Shown here: piece after piece, positions 1 to 7,695 of the stretch
Layout: each line of letters opens with the position of its first letter
Numbering within the stretch: the stretch's first letter is position 1
DNA from: Phreatobacter stygius
GTDB taxonomy: Bacteria; Pseudomonadota; Alphaproteobacteria; Rhizobiales; Phreatobacteraceae
Reading direction: 5' to 3'
Length of the DNA: 64,000 nt
Assembly (NCBI RefSeq): GCF_005144885.1
Contig: NZ_CP039690.1
Location: 1,488,001-1,552,000 of the forward strand
The notes under the pieces: model-generated
The model's input: the letters and a program-made list of their open reading frames with translations, nothing else
Told to the model about the DNA's origin: nothing
The model's database searches: none
Program-made: the position numbers and the translations under genes

Positions 1-1
1 C

Positions 2-1027
2 GTCTTCAACCTGGTATCGCTGGTGGTGCAGACGCCGATCGGCTTTCTCACCGACAGGTTCGGCGCGCGCCGCATGCTGGTCGGCGGCCTCATGCTGGGC
101 AGCGCCAGCTTCCTGTCGGTGGCATTGTTCGACAGCTATCCCTGGCTGCTGGTCGCCATGGCCGCGGCGGGTTTTGCCAATGGCGTCTATCATCCCGCCG
201 ACTATGCCTTGCTGTCCTCCGGCATTGATGAGGACAGGATGGGCCGCGCTTTCTCGATCCATACCTTCGCGGGTTTCCTCGGCACGGCGATCGCCCCCGC
301 AGTCCTGCTCGGCATCGCATCGCTGACCAGCGTCAAGATGGCTTTTGCGACCGCTGGCCTGCTCGGCCTGGCGGTCGCGGCCTTGCTGCTGACCGGCTCG
401 TCCCGGCCGTCGGCCGCCAAGAGCCGTGTTCCGGCCAGCCCGGCGGGCGGACGATCCGGCCTGTTCACGCCCGCGGTCATGACCTTGACCGCCCTCTTCA
501 TGCTGCTCAACCTCAGCACCGCCGGCATCCAGAACTTCTCCGTGGCGGCCTTTGTCGCCGGTTATGGCGTCGACCTGGCGCTGGCCAATCTGGCGCTCAC
601 CGTGTTCCTGTTCTCGAGCGCCTTTGGCGTTCTGGCCGGCGGCACGCTCGCCGACCGCACCAGCCGCCACGGCCATCTCACGGCCGGCGCCTTCCTCGCC
701 ACAGCACTTCTGGTGTCGATCATCGCGCTGGTCCGGCTGCCGCCCGTCGCCCTGGTCCTGCTGATGGCCGCGGCCGGCTTCCTGTCGGGCGTCATCACCC
801 CCTCGCGCGACATGCTGGTTCGGGCTGCGGCCCCGCCCGGCGCCGAAGGCCGGGTCTTCGGCATCGTCTCCACCGGCTTCAATATCGGCGGCGCGGTCGG
901 CCCGCTGCTGTTCGCCGGTCTCTTGGACCATGGCTATCCCCAGGGCGTGTTCGGCACGGCGGTGGTCTTCATGTTGCTGACCGTCGCCTTGGCCCTGTAC
1001 CAGGAGCGCGGACGGACGACCCGATAG
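2..1027 (+). CDS. MFS transporter, 5' end cut by the window edge
   Basis: Major facilitator superfamily permease of the inner membrane, substrate unknown. The reading frame is open from base 2, so the gene starts upstream; the GTG at 23 lies inside the protein. About 341 residues are visible. The loop 2-3 signature of the family is present near the start (FLTDRFGARR), and hydrophobic segments alternate with short basic loops to the TAG at 1025-1027. A Pro/Ser/Arg-rich stretch (about residues 130-150 of the visible part) fits the central cytoplasmic loop between the two six-helix halves. It faces convergently onto the next gene and could belong to the metal block to its right or to an unrelated unit to its left. 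Confidence 0.8.
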   Translation, partial: VFNLVSLVVQTPIGFLTDRFGARRMLVGGLMLGSASFLSVALFDSYPWLLVAMAAAGFANGVYHPADYALLSSGIDEDRMGRAFSIHTFAGFLGTAIAPAVLLGIASLTSVKMAFATAGLLGLAVAALLLTGSSRPSAAKSRVPASPAGGRSGLFTPAVMTLTALFMLLNLSTAGIQNFSVAAFVAGYGVDLALANLALTVFLFSSAFGVLAGGTLADRTSRHGHLTAGAFLATALLVSIIALVRLPPVALVLLMAAAGFLSGVITPSRDMLVRAAAPPGAEGRVFGIVSTGFNIGGAVGPLLFAGLLDHGYPQGVFGTAVVFMLLTVALALYQERGRTTR

Positions 1028-1071
1028 GCGTACCGGCGCGGCGCGGTTGATCAAGCCCACGCCAGACCCGA

Positions 1072-2313
1072 TCAGCCGCCCCGGCCGATCCGGCGGAGAA
1101 TGACGAGCCCGATCAGGGTCACGACCGCGACATGACCGAAGGCCAGGACCCAGCCGAAGGCGCTCGCCGGGCCGGCCAGGTCCAGCGCGATGCCGACACC
1201 CAAGGGCCCGAAAAAGCCGCCGGCGTAACCGCACATGCTGTGCAGGCCCATGGTCGCCCCGCGCCGGCCCGGCGTGGCGGCCTGGACGGTGCCTGCCGTC
1301 AAGGCCGAGCTGTCGAGATAGATCGCCGCGTTCCAGAGCAGCACTGAGATCGCCGCCAGTGGCGCCGAGATCATGCTGGACCAGCCGGTGACCAGCGCCA
1401 GGACCGCGGCCGCCCCCATCGCCACGGCAACCACACGCGCCCGGCCGAACCGCTGCGCCGTCTCGTTGCCGAGGATCGACACGGCGATGCCGACAAGGCC
1501 GGCCACGGTGAAGATGATCGTCGGGCCGGGCAGCCAGCCCGGCGCCCCGTCCCGCGCGATCGTCAGGCCAAGAAAGGTCACGGCCCAGGCGCGCAAGGCC
1601 GCGAGCTCCCAGGTATGCACGGTATAGCCGGCGATCCAGGCCATGGCGGCGCGGTTCTTGAAGACCGGCCGGAAGTCCAGCAGCGCTGATGGCGCCGGGG
1701 CGTCCGCAAGCCGGAGCGGAACGCTGCGCGGCATGACCGCGACGCCAATGCCGAAGGCGATGGCTGCCGCCGCGGCGCCAAGCAGGAAGGCCAGGACGGG
1801 GCCGCCGATCGCATCGAGCATGCCGGCAATCGCAAAGGACACGGCGCCGGCGATGCCGACGCCGGCGGCGTGCCAGGAGACCGCGCGCGACTGGGCGTCG
1901 CCCTCCAGCCGGTCGGCGATCGCCTTCAGTCCAGGCATATAGCAGCCAGCCCAGCCGATGCCGGCGACGGCCCGAAGCGCCAGCCCGCTCCAGAAACCCT
2001 CCGCCAGCAGGGCGAAACCGAGATGGGCCGCTGCCGTCAGCGTCGTGCCGAACAGATAGATCCGGCGCGCCGGAACCCGGTCGGTCAGCGCGACCAGAAC
2101 CGGCACGGCCACCACATAGGCGGCGAAATAGGCGCCGACCAGCCAGCCCGCCTCGGTTGCCGAAAGCGACCAGCCCGTGATGAAGCCGGGCAGCAGCGCC
2201 GGCAAGGTGAAGGTGCCGATCTGCGCCAGCACCTGGGCCGCGACCACGGCGCCAACGAAGCGCGAAGCGATCATGGCGGGCTCATCACCGGGTTTGCTTG
2301 TCGAGACGATCAT
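1072..2313 (-). CDS. MFS transporter, last gene of the arsR1 operon
   Basis: Predicted 12-helix MFS permease of about 413 residues. I chose the ATG at 2313 because it overlaps the stop of the upstream MFS gene in an ATGA arrangement (2310-2313), which indicates translational coupling; a second in-frame ATG lies at 2274. The motif-A-like loop TDRVPARR follows the second helix. A central loop rich in Pro/Ala separates the halves. It is the distal gene of arsR1-arsO-like-MFS-MFS, so a role in exporting an arsenical or a detoxified product is an inference from position only. Two different MFS genes in one arsenic operon is unusual. Confidence 0.8.
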   Translation of the reverse strand: MIVSTSKPGDEPAMIASRFVGAVVAAQVLAQIGTFTLPALLPGFITGWSLSATEAGWLVGAYFAAYVVAVPVLVALTDRVPARRIYLFGTTLTAAAHLGFALLAEGFWSGLALRAVAGIGWAGCYMPGLKAIADRLEGDAQSRAVSWHAAGVGIAGAVSFAIAGMLDAIGGPVLAFLLGAAAAAIAFGIGVAVMPRSVPLRLADAPAPSALLDFRPVFKNRAAMAWIAGYTVHTWELAALRAWAVTFLGLTIARDGAPGWLPGPTIIFTVAGLVGIAVSILGNETAQRFGRARVVAVAMGAAAVLALVTGWSSMISAPLAAISVLLWNAAIYLDSSALTAGTVQAATPGRRGATMGLHSMCGYAGGFFGPLGVGIALDLAGPASAFGWVLAFGHVAVVTLIGLVILRRIGRGG

Positions 2314-3497
2314 CCGCTGCCGCGGTCGGCCGGAACATATTCGGCCGTCTTCTCGGCCCGGACGAAGCACAGCGCGATCAAGGCGACGATGCCGAAGGCA
2401 CTCGACACCACCAGCGCGCCGGATCCCCAGCGCTCGATCAACAGGCCGAACAGCAGTGGCGCGGCAGCTTGCGCGATCCGGGCCGGCGCGCCGATGAGGC
2501 CCAGGCGATAGCCGTAATTGTCAGGGCCGAAGATCGCCAGAGGCACGGTGCCGCGGGCGATCGTCAGAACGCCATTGCCCGAGCCGTGCAGAATGGCGAA
2601 GGCGCCGGCCGCTGCGCCGCCACCGAACAGCCCGAGCACGGCCGCGCCGATCGGATGGGTGATGGCCGCGAGCCTGGCCGAGAGCAAAGGGTGGAAGCGG
2701 TTCAGCAAACCCGCTTCGACGAGGCGCGCGGCGACCTGTGCCGGGCCGATCAGCGCGCCTGCCGCAATCGCCTCGGTCGCAGAGGCGCCGGCGGCCTGCA
2801 GCAATCGCGGCAAATGTGCCGCCATGGCGCCGGCGACCAGATAGGTCAGCGCGAAGGCGATCGACAGCAGCACCATGTTGCGGTCCCAGGCGACCGACCC
2901 CGTTGGTCCGGCCGTCGGTGCCGCTTGCGCCGTTTCGGTCCGCGGCAAGAGAAACCAGTTGAGCGGCAGGCCGATCAGGAGATGGGCTGCGGCCCAGGCA
3001 AAACAGGTTGGCCGCCAGCCATATTCGGCGAGCCCCCAGGCGGTCAGCGGCCAGCCGATGGTACTGGCGAAACCGGCGATCAAGGTGATGCCTGTTATCG
3101 TCGAGCGGGCCGACGCCCCATAGATCCGGCCGAGCGTCGCAAAGGCCGTGTCGTAGAGACCGAGCGCCATGCCGACGCCGAGCACCAGCCAGGCGAGCCA
3201 CATGACGAACTGGGATTGCGCCAGGCCGAGCAGGATCAGGCCGGCGGCAAAGACCAGGCTCGACAGGGCCAATACGCCACGCCCGCCGACGGCATCGATG
3301 GTCCGGCCGATCCGCGGACCGAGCACGGCGGAAGCGAGCAGTGCGACGGAAAAGGCCGCGAAGATCCAGGCGCTCGACACGCCGAGATCTCTGGCCATCG
3401 CATCGGCGAGGATCGCCGGCAGATAATAGCTGGAGGCCCAGGCCAGGGTCTGGGTGGTTCCAAGAACGATAGTGATGCTTAGCCGGCTCCTCGACAT
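2310..3497 (-). CDS. MFS transporter of the arsenic operon
   Basis: MFS permease of 395 residues with about 12 predicted membrane segments and a motif-A-like loop (GRTIDAVGGR) after the second helix. Its ATG sits 3 nt after the stop of the flavin monooxygenase gene, so the two are almost certainly co-transcribed. MFS exporters are known in arsenic islands (ArsK for trivalent arsenicals, ArsJ for arsenylated glycerate). ArsJ normally sits beside a GAPDH gene, which is absent here, so an ArsK-like or generic drug-efflux role is more likely. The substrate cannot be read from the sequence. Confidence 0.82.
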   Translation of the reverse strand: MSRSRLSITIVLGTTQTLAWASSYYLPAILADAMARDLGVSSAWIFAAFSVALLASAVLGPRIGRTIDAVGGRGVLALSSLVFAAGLILLGLAQSQFVMWLAWLVLGVGMALGLYDTAFATLGRIYGASARSTITGITLIAGFASTIGWPLTAWGLAEYGWRPTCFAWAAAHLLIGLPLNWFLLPRTETAQAAPTAGPTGSVAWDRNMVLLSIAFALTYLVAGAMAAHLPRLLQAAGASATEAIAAGALIGPAQVAARLVEAGLLNRFHPLLSARLAAITHPIGAAVLGLFGGGAAAGAFAILHGSGNGVLTIARGTVPLAIFGPDNYGYRLGLIGAPARIAQAAAPLLFGLLIERWGSGALVVSSAFGIVALIALCFVRAEKTAEYVPADRGSG

Positions 3498-3500
3498 CGC

Positions 3501-4931
3501 TCAGGCGCAGCAGGCAGCGGTTGGGCCGGACGCCGTTTCACGCCTCGGCGCGGCATCGACCGAGCCGCAGCCACATCCCTCCCCGCCCGCCTGCCTCACA
3601 GCCTCGTCCGTTCGGCAGCAGGCAGCGGCATCCGCCTCGGCCGGGCCGCCACAGCAACCCGTCGTTTCCGTCGACGAGCGCGAGGCGCTGCACACCCCGG
3701 TCTCGGGCAGCACCAGTTCGACGCGCCGGGCCGCCTCGTGATCGCCGGCGATTTCAGCGACGATCGAGCGCACCTGCTCATAACCGGTCAGCATCAGGAA
3801 GGTCGGCGCGCGGCCGTAAGACTTCATGCCGGCGAAATAGAAGCCGGGTTCGGGCTGGGCCAGTTCGCGCGCGCCATGCGGACGCACCGTGCCGCAGCTA
3901 TGCTCGTTCGGATCGATCAGCGGCGCCAGCAGCGGCGGGCATTCGAGTGCCGGGTCGAGACCGAGCCTGAGCTCGCCGAGGAAACCGAGATCGGGCCGGA
4001 AGCCGGTGGCCACCACCAGTTCGTCGACGTCGACATGGCGGCCGCAACAGGCCGAGCCGGCGCCGATGCGCAAACCAGCTTGCGTTGCCGTGATATGGGA
4101 GACGCGGAACTCCGTCTCGATCCGGATGCGCTTGTCCGCAACCAGGCCGGCGAGCACGGAACCCAGTTCGCCGCGCGCTGCCAGCGCATCATTGGCGCCA
4201 CCGCCGAACGATTTCGCCGGGTCCTTGCCGCGCAACAGCCAGATGACCGAGGTGGCTGGCTCCGCGGCCGCGAGGCGCGCCAGGTCAATCAGCGTTCCCA
4301 CCGCCGAATGGCCGGCGCCGAGCACGGCAACGGTCCGCCCGGAATAACGATGATGGCCGGCACCGCCGACATCCGGCATGCCATAGGCGATCCTGGCGGA
4401 CGCCGCCGCCTCGCCGATCGCCGGCAGGCCATTGGCGCCGGCCGGATTGGGCGACGACCAGGTGCCGGAGGCATCGATCACCGCATCGGCGAGAACCGTC
4501 TTCGGTCCGGCGCCGTTCTGGTAGCGGATCTCGAAGGGTGCTTCGGCCCGGCCCCCGGTCTTCACCTTGTCGAAGCCGACGCGGCTGATGCCGGTGACCC
4601 GGCTCGATGTGTGGATATGATCCTTCAGCGCGGTACGGGCCGCCAGCGGCCACAGATAGCCTTCGATCAGCTCCGCGCCGGTCGGGTACTGCGCGGGATC
4701 CGGCGAGTTCCAGCCGGTGGCGGTCAAGAGCCTGGCGGCGGCCTTGTCGACATTGAACTCCCAGGGCGAGAACAGCTGGACGTGGCGCCACTGACGAACC
4801 GCGTCGGCGATCTCAGGACCGGCCTCGAGCAGGACAGGCTCAAGCCCCCGCTCCAGCACATGCGAAGCCGCCGCCAGCCCGACCGGCCCACCACCGATGA
4901 TCGCCACCGTCGTCCGCTTCTCCGCATTCAT
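3501..4931 (-). CDS. arsO: ArsO-like flavin-dependent monooxygenase with a cysteine-rich tail
   Basis: FAD/NAD(P)-binding oxidoreductase of 476 residues. An N-terminal FAD Rossmann motif (GGGPVGLAA, about residues 13-21), a second NADPH-type motif (GAGHSAVG, about 200-207) and an ATGF motif near residue 310 match flavin monooxygenases, of which ArsO is the member found in arsenic operons. The last 67 residues, encoded at 3504-3704, carry nine cysteines (414, 426-427, 438-439, 453, 455, 474-475) in a Gly/Ala-rich, probably disordered tail suited to binding soft metal or As(III). The start has a good ribosome site (GGAAGGA) that abuts a putative ArsR operator. It lies between arsR1 and two MFS genes. 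The exact reaction of ArsO is not settled. Confidence 0.82.
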   Translation of the reverse strand: MNAEKRTTVAIIGGGPVGLAAASHVLERGLEPVLLEAGPEIADAVRQWRHVQLFSPWEFNVDKAAARLLTATGWNSPDPAQYPTGAELIEGYLWPLAARTALKDHIHTSSRVTGISRVGFDKVKTGGRAEAPFEIRYQNGAGPKTVLADAVIDASGTWSSPNPAGANGLPAIGEAAASARIAYGMPDVGGAGHHRYSGRTVAVLGAGHSAVGTLIDLARLAAAEPATSVIWLLRGKDPAKSFGGGANDALAARGELGSVLAGLVADKRIRIETEFRVSHITATQAGLRIGAGSACCGRHVDVDELVVATGFRPDLGFLGELRLGLDPALECPPLLAPLIDPNEHSCGTVRPHGARELAQPEPGFYFAGMKSYGRAPTFLMLTGYEQVRSIVAEIAGDHEAARRVELVLPETGVCSASRSSTETTGCCGGPAEADAAACCRTDEAVRQAGGEGCGCGSVDAAPRRETASGPTAACCA

Positions 4932-4941
4932 GTCTCGTTCC

Positions 4942-4960
4942 TTCCGGAAATACCGAATTA
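4942..4960. promoter_or_regulatory. Putative ArsR1 operator, copy A (between arsR1 and arsO-like)
   Basis: The 19-mer TTCCGGAAATACCGAATTA lies between the arsR1 stop and the arsO-like start. A copy with 17 of 19 matches occurs in the same orientation upstream of arsR1 at 5343-5361. Two near-identical AT-rich sites flanking arsR1 are best explained as binding sites for its product. Copy A overlaps the edge of the ribosome site of the arsO-like gene, so binding there could separate expression of the regulator from that of the enzyme and transporters. Confidence 0.5.
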
Positions 4961-4976
4961 AAGCGCAAAAAGAAGA

Positions 4977-5300
4977 TCAGGCCGCCTGCTCGGCGGACGA
5001 TGCGCCGGCGCATCCGGCATCGGCGCAGCATTCCTCGACCAGGAAATCGACCAGCCCGCGCATCACGTCGTAATTGGCCCGGCAGATCAGCGTGGTCGCC
5101 TGCCGCTCCTGGGCGATCAGGCCGACGATCAGCAGCGACTTCAGGTGATGCGACAAGGTCGATGCCGCGACATCCAGGCTCGCCTGCAGCTTGCCGACGC
5201 TGAGGCCCGCGTGGCCGGCGCGCACCAGGGTGCGATAGATCCGCAGGCGTGTCGGATTGCCGAGCGCTTCAAGGCGGGCGGAGGCGTCATCGATGTTCAT
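4977..5300 (-). CDS. arsR: ArsR-family repressor (arsR1)
   Basis: Winged-helix metalloregulator of about 107 residues; ArsR proteins leave DNA when As(III)/Sb(III) binds. The start is taken as the ATG at 5300 (MNIDD); the longer frame would need a TTG start at 5336. The helix-turn-helix region contains the family-typical ALGNPTRLRI and STLSHHLKSL. The candidate arsenic site is at the C-terminus: C91, C92 and C97. This resembles the C95/C96/C102 site known from the Acidithiobacillus-type ArsR rather than the classical ELCVCD site in the DNA-binding helix, which is absent. It heads the operon with the arsO-like and two MFS genes. Confidence 0.88.
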   Translation of the reverse strand: MNIDDASARLEALGNPTRLRIYRTLVRAGHAGLSVGKLQASLDVAASTLSHHLKSLLIVGLIAQERQATTLICRANYDVMRGLVDFLVEECCADAGCAGASSAEQAA

Positions 5301-5342
5301 GGTCGTGAGACTGGCTGATCTTTTGCTTGCCGTCAACCGTAT

Positions 5343-5361
5343 TTCCGGAATTACCGAAATA
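5343..5361. promoter_or_regulatory. Putative ArsR1 operator, copy B (arsR1 promoter)
   Basis: TTCCGGAATTACCGAAATA, about 43 nt upstream of the arsR1 start. With its two preceding bases it forms an imperfect palindrome with ATTTC/GAAAT ends. It matches copy A at 4942-4960 in 17 of 19 positions. Its place just upstream of arsR1 fits autoregulation. Confidence 0.55.
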
Positions 5362-5411
5362 GCATCGTCGACCTCGGGCGTGGAAGCCTTTGGCGCAAGC
5401 TGTCGCGAGGT

Positions 5412-5810
5412 TCAACCATCGCTCAGCATATCGAGGACGGGACAGGTCGGTGTTTCCCCGCCTGAGCACTGATCGACCGTCTTCGTGAGAATGACTTCGA
5501 GCCTGCGCAGATCCGAGATTTTGGTCCTGACATCATCGAGATGGGTCATGGTCAGCGCCTTGACGTCCGCGCAGGACCTGTGACCGGGCTCCGCCAAGGC
5601 CAGAAGAGCCCTGATGTCCTCGATCCCGAAACCCAGTTCGCGCCCACGCCGGATGAAGGAGAGCCGGCGCGCGTGCTCGGCGCCATAGATCCGATAGCCG
5701 CCGGCAGTTCGGCCTGGTTCGGCCATCAGGCCGATCCGCTCGTAATAGCGGACTGTCTCCAGATGGACGCCGGCCGCATCCGCCAGTTTGCCGATCGTCA
5801 GGCCGCGCAT
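5412..5810 (-). CDS. merR: MerR-family regulator with Hg-type cysteines
   Basis: MerR-type activator/repressor of 132 residues. The N-terminal wHTH begins LTIGKLADAAGV, followed by the VRYYERIGL segment typical of the family, then a dimerisation helix. C80, C115 and C123 are placed almost as the three mercury ligands of Tn501 MerR (C82, C117, C126), so Hg(II) or another thiophilic ion is the likely effector. The gene diverges from the GDCCVxC gene. The intergenic region holds a perfect dyad inside a promoter with a long spacer, the classical MerR architecture. No merA, merT or merP follows, so the physiological signal may differ from mercury. Confidence 0.85.
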   Translation of the reverse strand: MRGLTIGKLADAAGVHLETVRYYERIGLMAEPGRTAGGYRIYGAEHARRLSFIRRGRELGFGIEDIRALLALAEPGHRSCADVKALTMTHLDDVRTKISDLRRLEVILTKTVDQCSGGETPTCPVLDMLSDG

Positions 5811-5828
5811 GGTCGTGCTCTTTTTCGC

Positions 5829-5859
5829 TTGAGCCCGTAGTGACTACGGGGTTCAGCAT
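5829..5859 (+). promoter_or_regulatory. MerR-type promoter with 19-bp spacer and perfect dyad
   Basis: A -35-like TTGAGC (5829-5834) and a -10-like CAGCAT (5854-5859) are separated by 19 bp. Between them lies the perfect dyad CCGTAGT-G-ACTACGG (5835-5849). An overlong 19-20 bp spacer with the operator between the hexamers is the hallmark of MerR-controlled promoters. It points right toward the GDCCVxC gene 27 nt downstream and also lies just upstream of merR. Confidence 0.72.
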
Positions 5860-5885
5860 AGATCGGTCGCGCGAGGAAGACATCC

Positions 5886-6137
5886 ATGGCCCGTCACAAA
5901 CCACAGCTCACATCGATCCTCACCTGCCCCGATTGCGGACATAGGGCCGCCGAGAGCATGCCGATCGACGCCTGCCAGTTCTTCTATGAATGCAAGGCAT
6001 GCCGGACCTTGCTCAAGCCGAAGCCGGGCGATTGTTGTGTATTCTGCTCCTATGGCGACGTGCCGTGTCCACCGATCCAGGAGGCACGAGCCGGCGGACA
6101 GGCTGACCCATGTTGTGGCGGAGGCGGTCATGGCTGA
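5886..6137 (+). CDS. GDCCVxC-motif small cysteine-rich protein
   Basis: Small soluble protein of 83 residues with ten or more cysteines. It carries two CxxC pairs (CPDC and CKAC) followed by the GDCCVFC signature and a CPPIQ segment. This matches a family annotated as GDCCVxC domain-containing (seleno)proteins, often linked to mercury genes; the biochemical role is unknown to me. All positions here are cysteine codons, with no internal TGA, so it is not a selenoprotein. A DPCCGGGGHG tail adds another potential metal site. It is the first gene behind the MerR-type promoter and overlaps the next gene by 8 nt. Metal or persulfide binding is inferred. Confidence 0.78.
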   Translation: MARHKPQLTSILTCPDCGHRAAESMPIDACQFFYECKACRTLLKPKPGDCCVFCSYGDVPCPPIQEARAGGQADPCCGGGGHG

Positions 6138-6516
6138 CGAATGCGACGCCTGTTCTGACGCCCGGACCAAGGACTGGGCCAGCGACTGGCGCACCCTTGC
6201 CGGGCTCTGGGGCATTCCCGGCGCCGCCATGCTCGCCGCGGGATGGCTGGAACCGCTGCCGCGCGCCGTCATCTGGACCGTCATGCTCATCTGGATGGGT
6301 GCCGCCTGCGTCATCAATGCCCGCCGCTGTGGCCGGACCCATTGCCGATTGACCGGGCCGTTCTTCGTCGTGATGGCGGCTTGTGTGGTTGGCTACGCCG
6401 CCGGACTGCTGCCTCTCGGTCCTCATGGCTGGGCCATCCTTGGCGGCACTATCCTGCTTGGCAACGCGGCCCTGTGGTGGGGCAGCGAGCGCGCCTGGGG
6501 CATGTTCTCGCGTTAG
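6130..6516 (+). CDS. Four-helix membrane protein, MerR-controlled, function unknown
   Basis: About 128 residues from the ATG at 6130, which has a good GGAGGCGG ribosome site and overlaps the previous gene by 8 nt. The N-terminus (MADECDAC) carries a CxxC pair, followed by about four hydrophobic segments. Between the second and third lies a conserved-looking Cys/His loop, CGRTHCRLTGPFF, that could bind a metal. The size and cysteine placement recall small mercury transporters such as MerT/MerF, but their vicinal CC in the first helix is missing. I do not recognise a named family. Co-expression with the GDCCVxC protein and MerR suggests a joint role in metal handling. Confidence 0.7.
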   Translation: MADECDACSDARTKDWASDWRTLAGLWGIPGAAMLAAGWLEPLPRAVIWTVMLIWMGAACVINARRCGRTHCRLTGPFFVVMAACVVGYAAGLLPLGPHGWAILGGTILLGNAALWWGSERAWGMFSR

Positions 6517-6589
6517 AATGTCATGGCCCCGGGCAGCCTTGGAGAACAGGGTTCGAGCATCTGGCCGGGCGCCGCGCTCGTTCTTTTCG

Positions 6590-6997
6590 CTAGGCCGTCC
6601 GGGTGATCACTTCGCCGTCTTCCTTGGTGAACACCCCAATGGCCGGATTGGGCAGGATATCGAGCACCACCTCGGACGGCCGGCACAGTCGCGTGCCCTT
6701 GGGTGTCTCGACGATCGGCCGGTTGATCAGGATCGGATGTGCCATCATCGCATCGATCAGGGCATCGTCGCCGAGCGCGGGATCGTCGAGGCCGAGCGCC
6801 GCATAAGGCGTATCCTTCTGGCGCAAGAGGTCGCGCGGTGAGATCGCCATGGCGGCCATGAGTGCGACCAGCCGTGCGCGGCTCGGCGGATCTTTCAGAT
6901 AGTCGATCACCACCGGATCCTCGCCGCTCTGGCAGATCATGGCGAGCGTGTTGCGGGACGTGCCGCAGGCCGGGTTGTGATAGATCGTGACGGTCAT
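6590..6997 (-). CDS. arsC: Arsenate reductase, glutaredoxin-coupled family
   Basis: ArsC of the R773/glutaredoxin class, 135 residues, cytoplasmic; reduces As(V) to As(III). The catalytic cysteine C11 lies in NPACGTSR. The three arginines that hold arsenate are at R59, R93 and R106, each one residue earlier than E. coli C12/R60/R94/R107. The start overlaps the aqpS stop (ATGA, 6994-6997). It is the last gene of the arsR2 operon, which also encodes a second, unrelated arsenate reductase. As(III) produced here would leave through the aquaglyceroporin, as known for Sinorhizobium AqpS. Confidence 0.88.
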   Translation of the reverse strand: MTVTIYHNPACGTSRNTLAMICQSGEDPVVIDYLKDPPSRARLVALMAAMAISPRDLLRQKDTPYAALGLDDPALGDDALIDAMMAHPILINRPIVETPKGTRLCRPSEVVLDILPNPAIGVFTKEDGEVITRTA

Positions 6998-7695
6998 GGC
7001 TGGAGCTCGGCTTTCGAAGAATTGACGCCAACCGATCCGGGCTGGAGCAGCCAGGTCATCAGTGCCAGCGCACAGACGGCGCCGATCACCTCGGCGACGA
7101 TGAACCCCGGCAGATCCCATGGCCGGATGCCGGCAAAGGTATTGGTCAGCGCGCGCGCGATCGCCACCGCCGGATTGGCGAAAGATGTCGAGGCGGTGAA
7201 CCAATAGGCTGCGGTGATGTAGAGGCCGACCAGCCAGGGAATGGCGGATGGCGCGAAGCGGAGGCCACCGAGAATGGTGGCGACAAGGCCGAAGGCCGCG
7301 ACCCATTCGGCGAACCACAAGGCGCCACCGGTGCGGACCTTCAGCGCCAGGTCGATCATTGGCAGGGCGAACATCAGGTGCGCGATGATCGTGCCGGCGA
7401 TGCCGCCGAGGATCTGGGCCGCCGCATAGGAGGCCGCCTCAGCGATCGGCAATTCGCGCCTCAGAGCGAAGACCAGCGTCACCGCCGGGTTGAAATGGGC
7501 GCCCGACACCGGTCCGAGAATGGTGATCAGCACCACCAGGATGGCGCCGGTCGGCAGCGTGTTGCCAAGTAGCGCCAGGGCGACGTCCCGGGTGAGGTTT
7601 TCGGCCATGATGCCGGAGCCGACGACGGTTGCGACCAGGATCGCCGTGCCGAGCGCTTCCGCAGTCAGCCGGCGTGGCAAATCGAACCCAAGCAT
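6994..7695 (-). CDS. aqpS: Aquaglyceroporin of the AqpS type (As(III) channel)
   Basis: MIP-family channel of about 233 residues with six membrane segments and two half-helices, each carrying the NPA signature (HFNPAVT in the first half, FANPAVA in the second). In Sinorhizobium meliloti the arsenic operon uses AqpS instead of an ArsB/Acr3 pump, letting As(III) made by ArsC flow out downhill. The same gene order appears here. I use the ATG at 7695, which overlaps the preceding stop as TGATG; a GTG at 7698 is one codon upstream. Confidence 0.88.
   Translation of the reverse strand: MLGFDLPRRLTAEALGTAILVATVVGSGIMAENLTRDVALALLGNTLPTGAILVVLITILGPVSGAHFNPAVTLVFALRRELPIAEAASYAAAQILGGIAGTIIAHLMFALPMIDLALKVRTGGALWFAEWVAAFGLVATILGGLRFAPSAIPWLVGLYITAAYWFTASTSFANPAVAIARALTNTFAGIRPWDLPGFIVAEVIGAVCALALMTWLLQPGSVGVNSSKAELQP

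Noticed and set aside
5886-6137. Selenocysteine in the GDCCVxC protein
   Set aside because: All motif positions are cysteine codons and the frame has no internal TGA before the stop.
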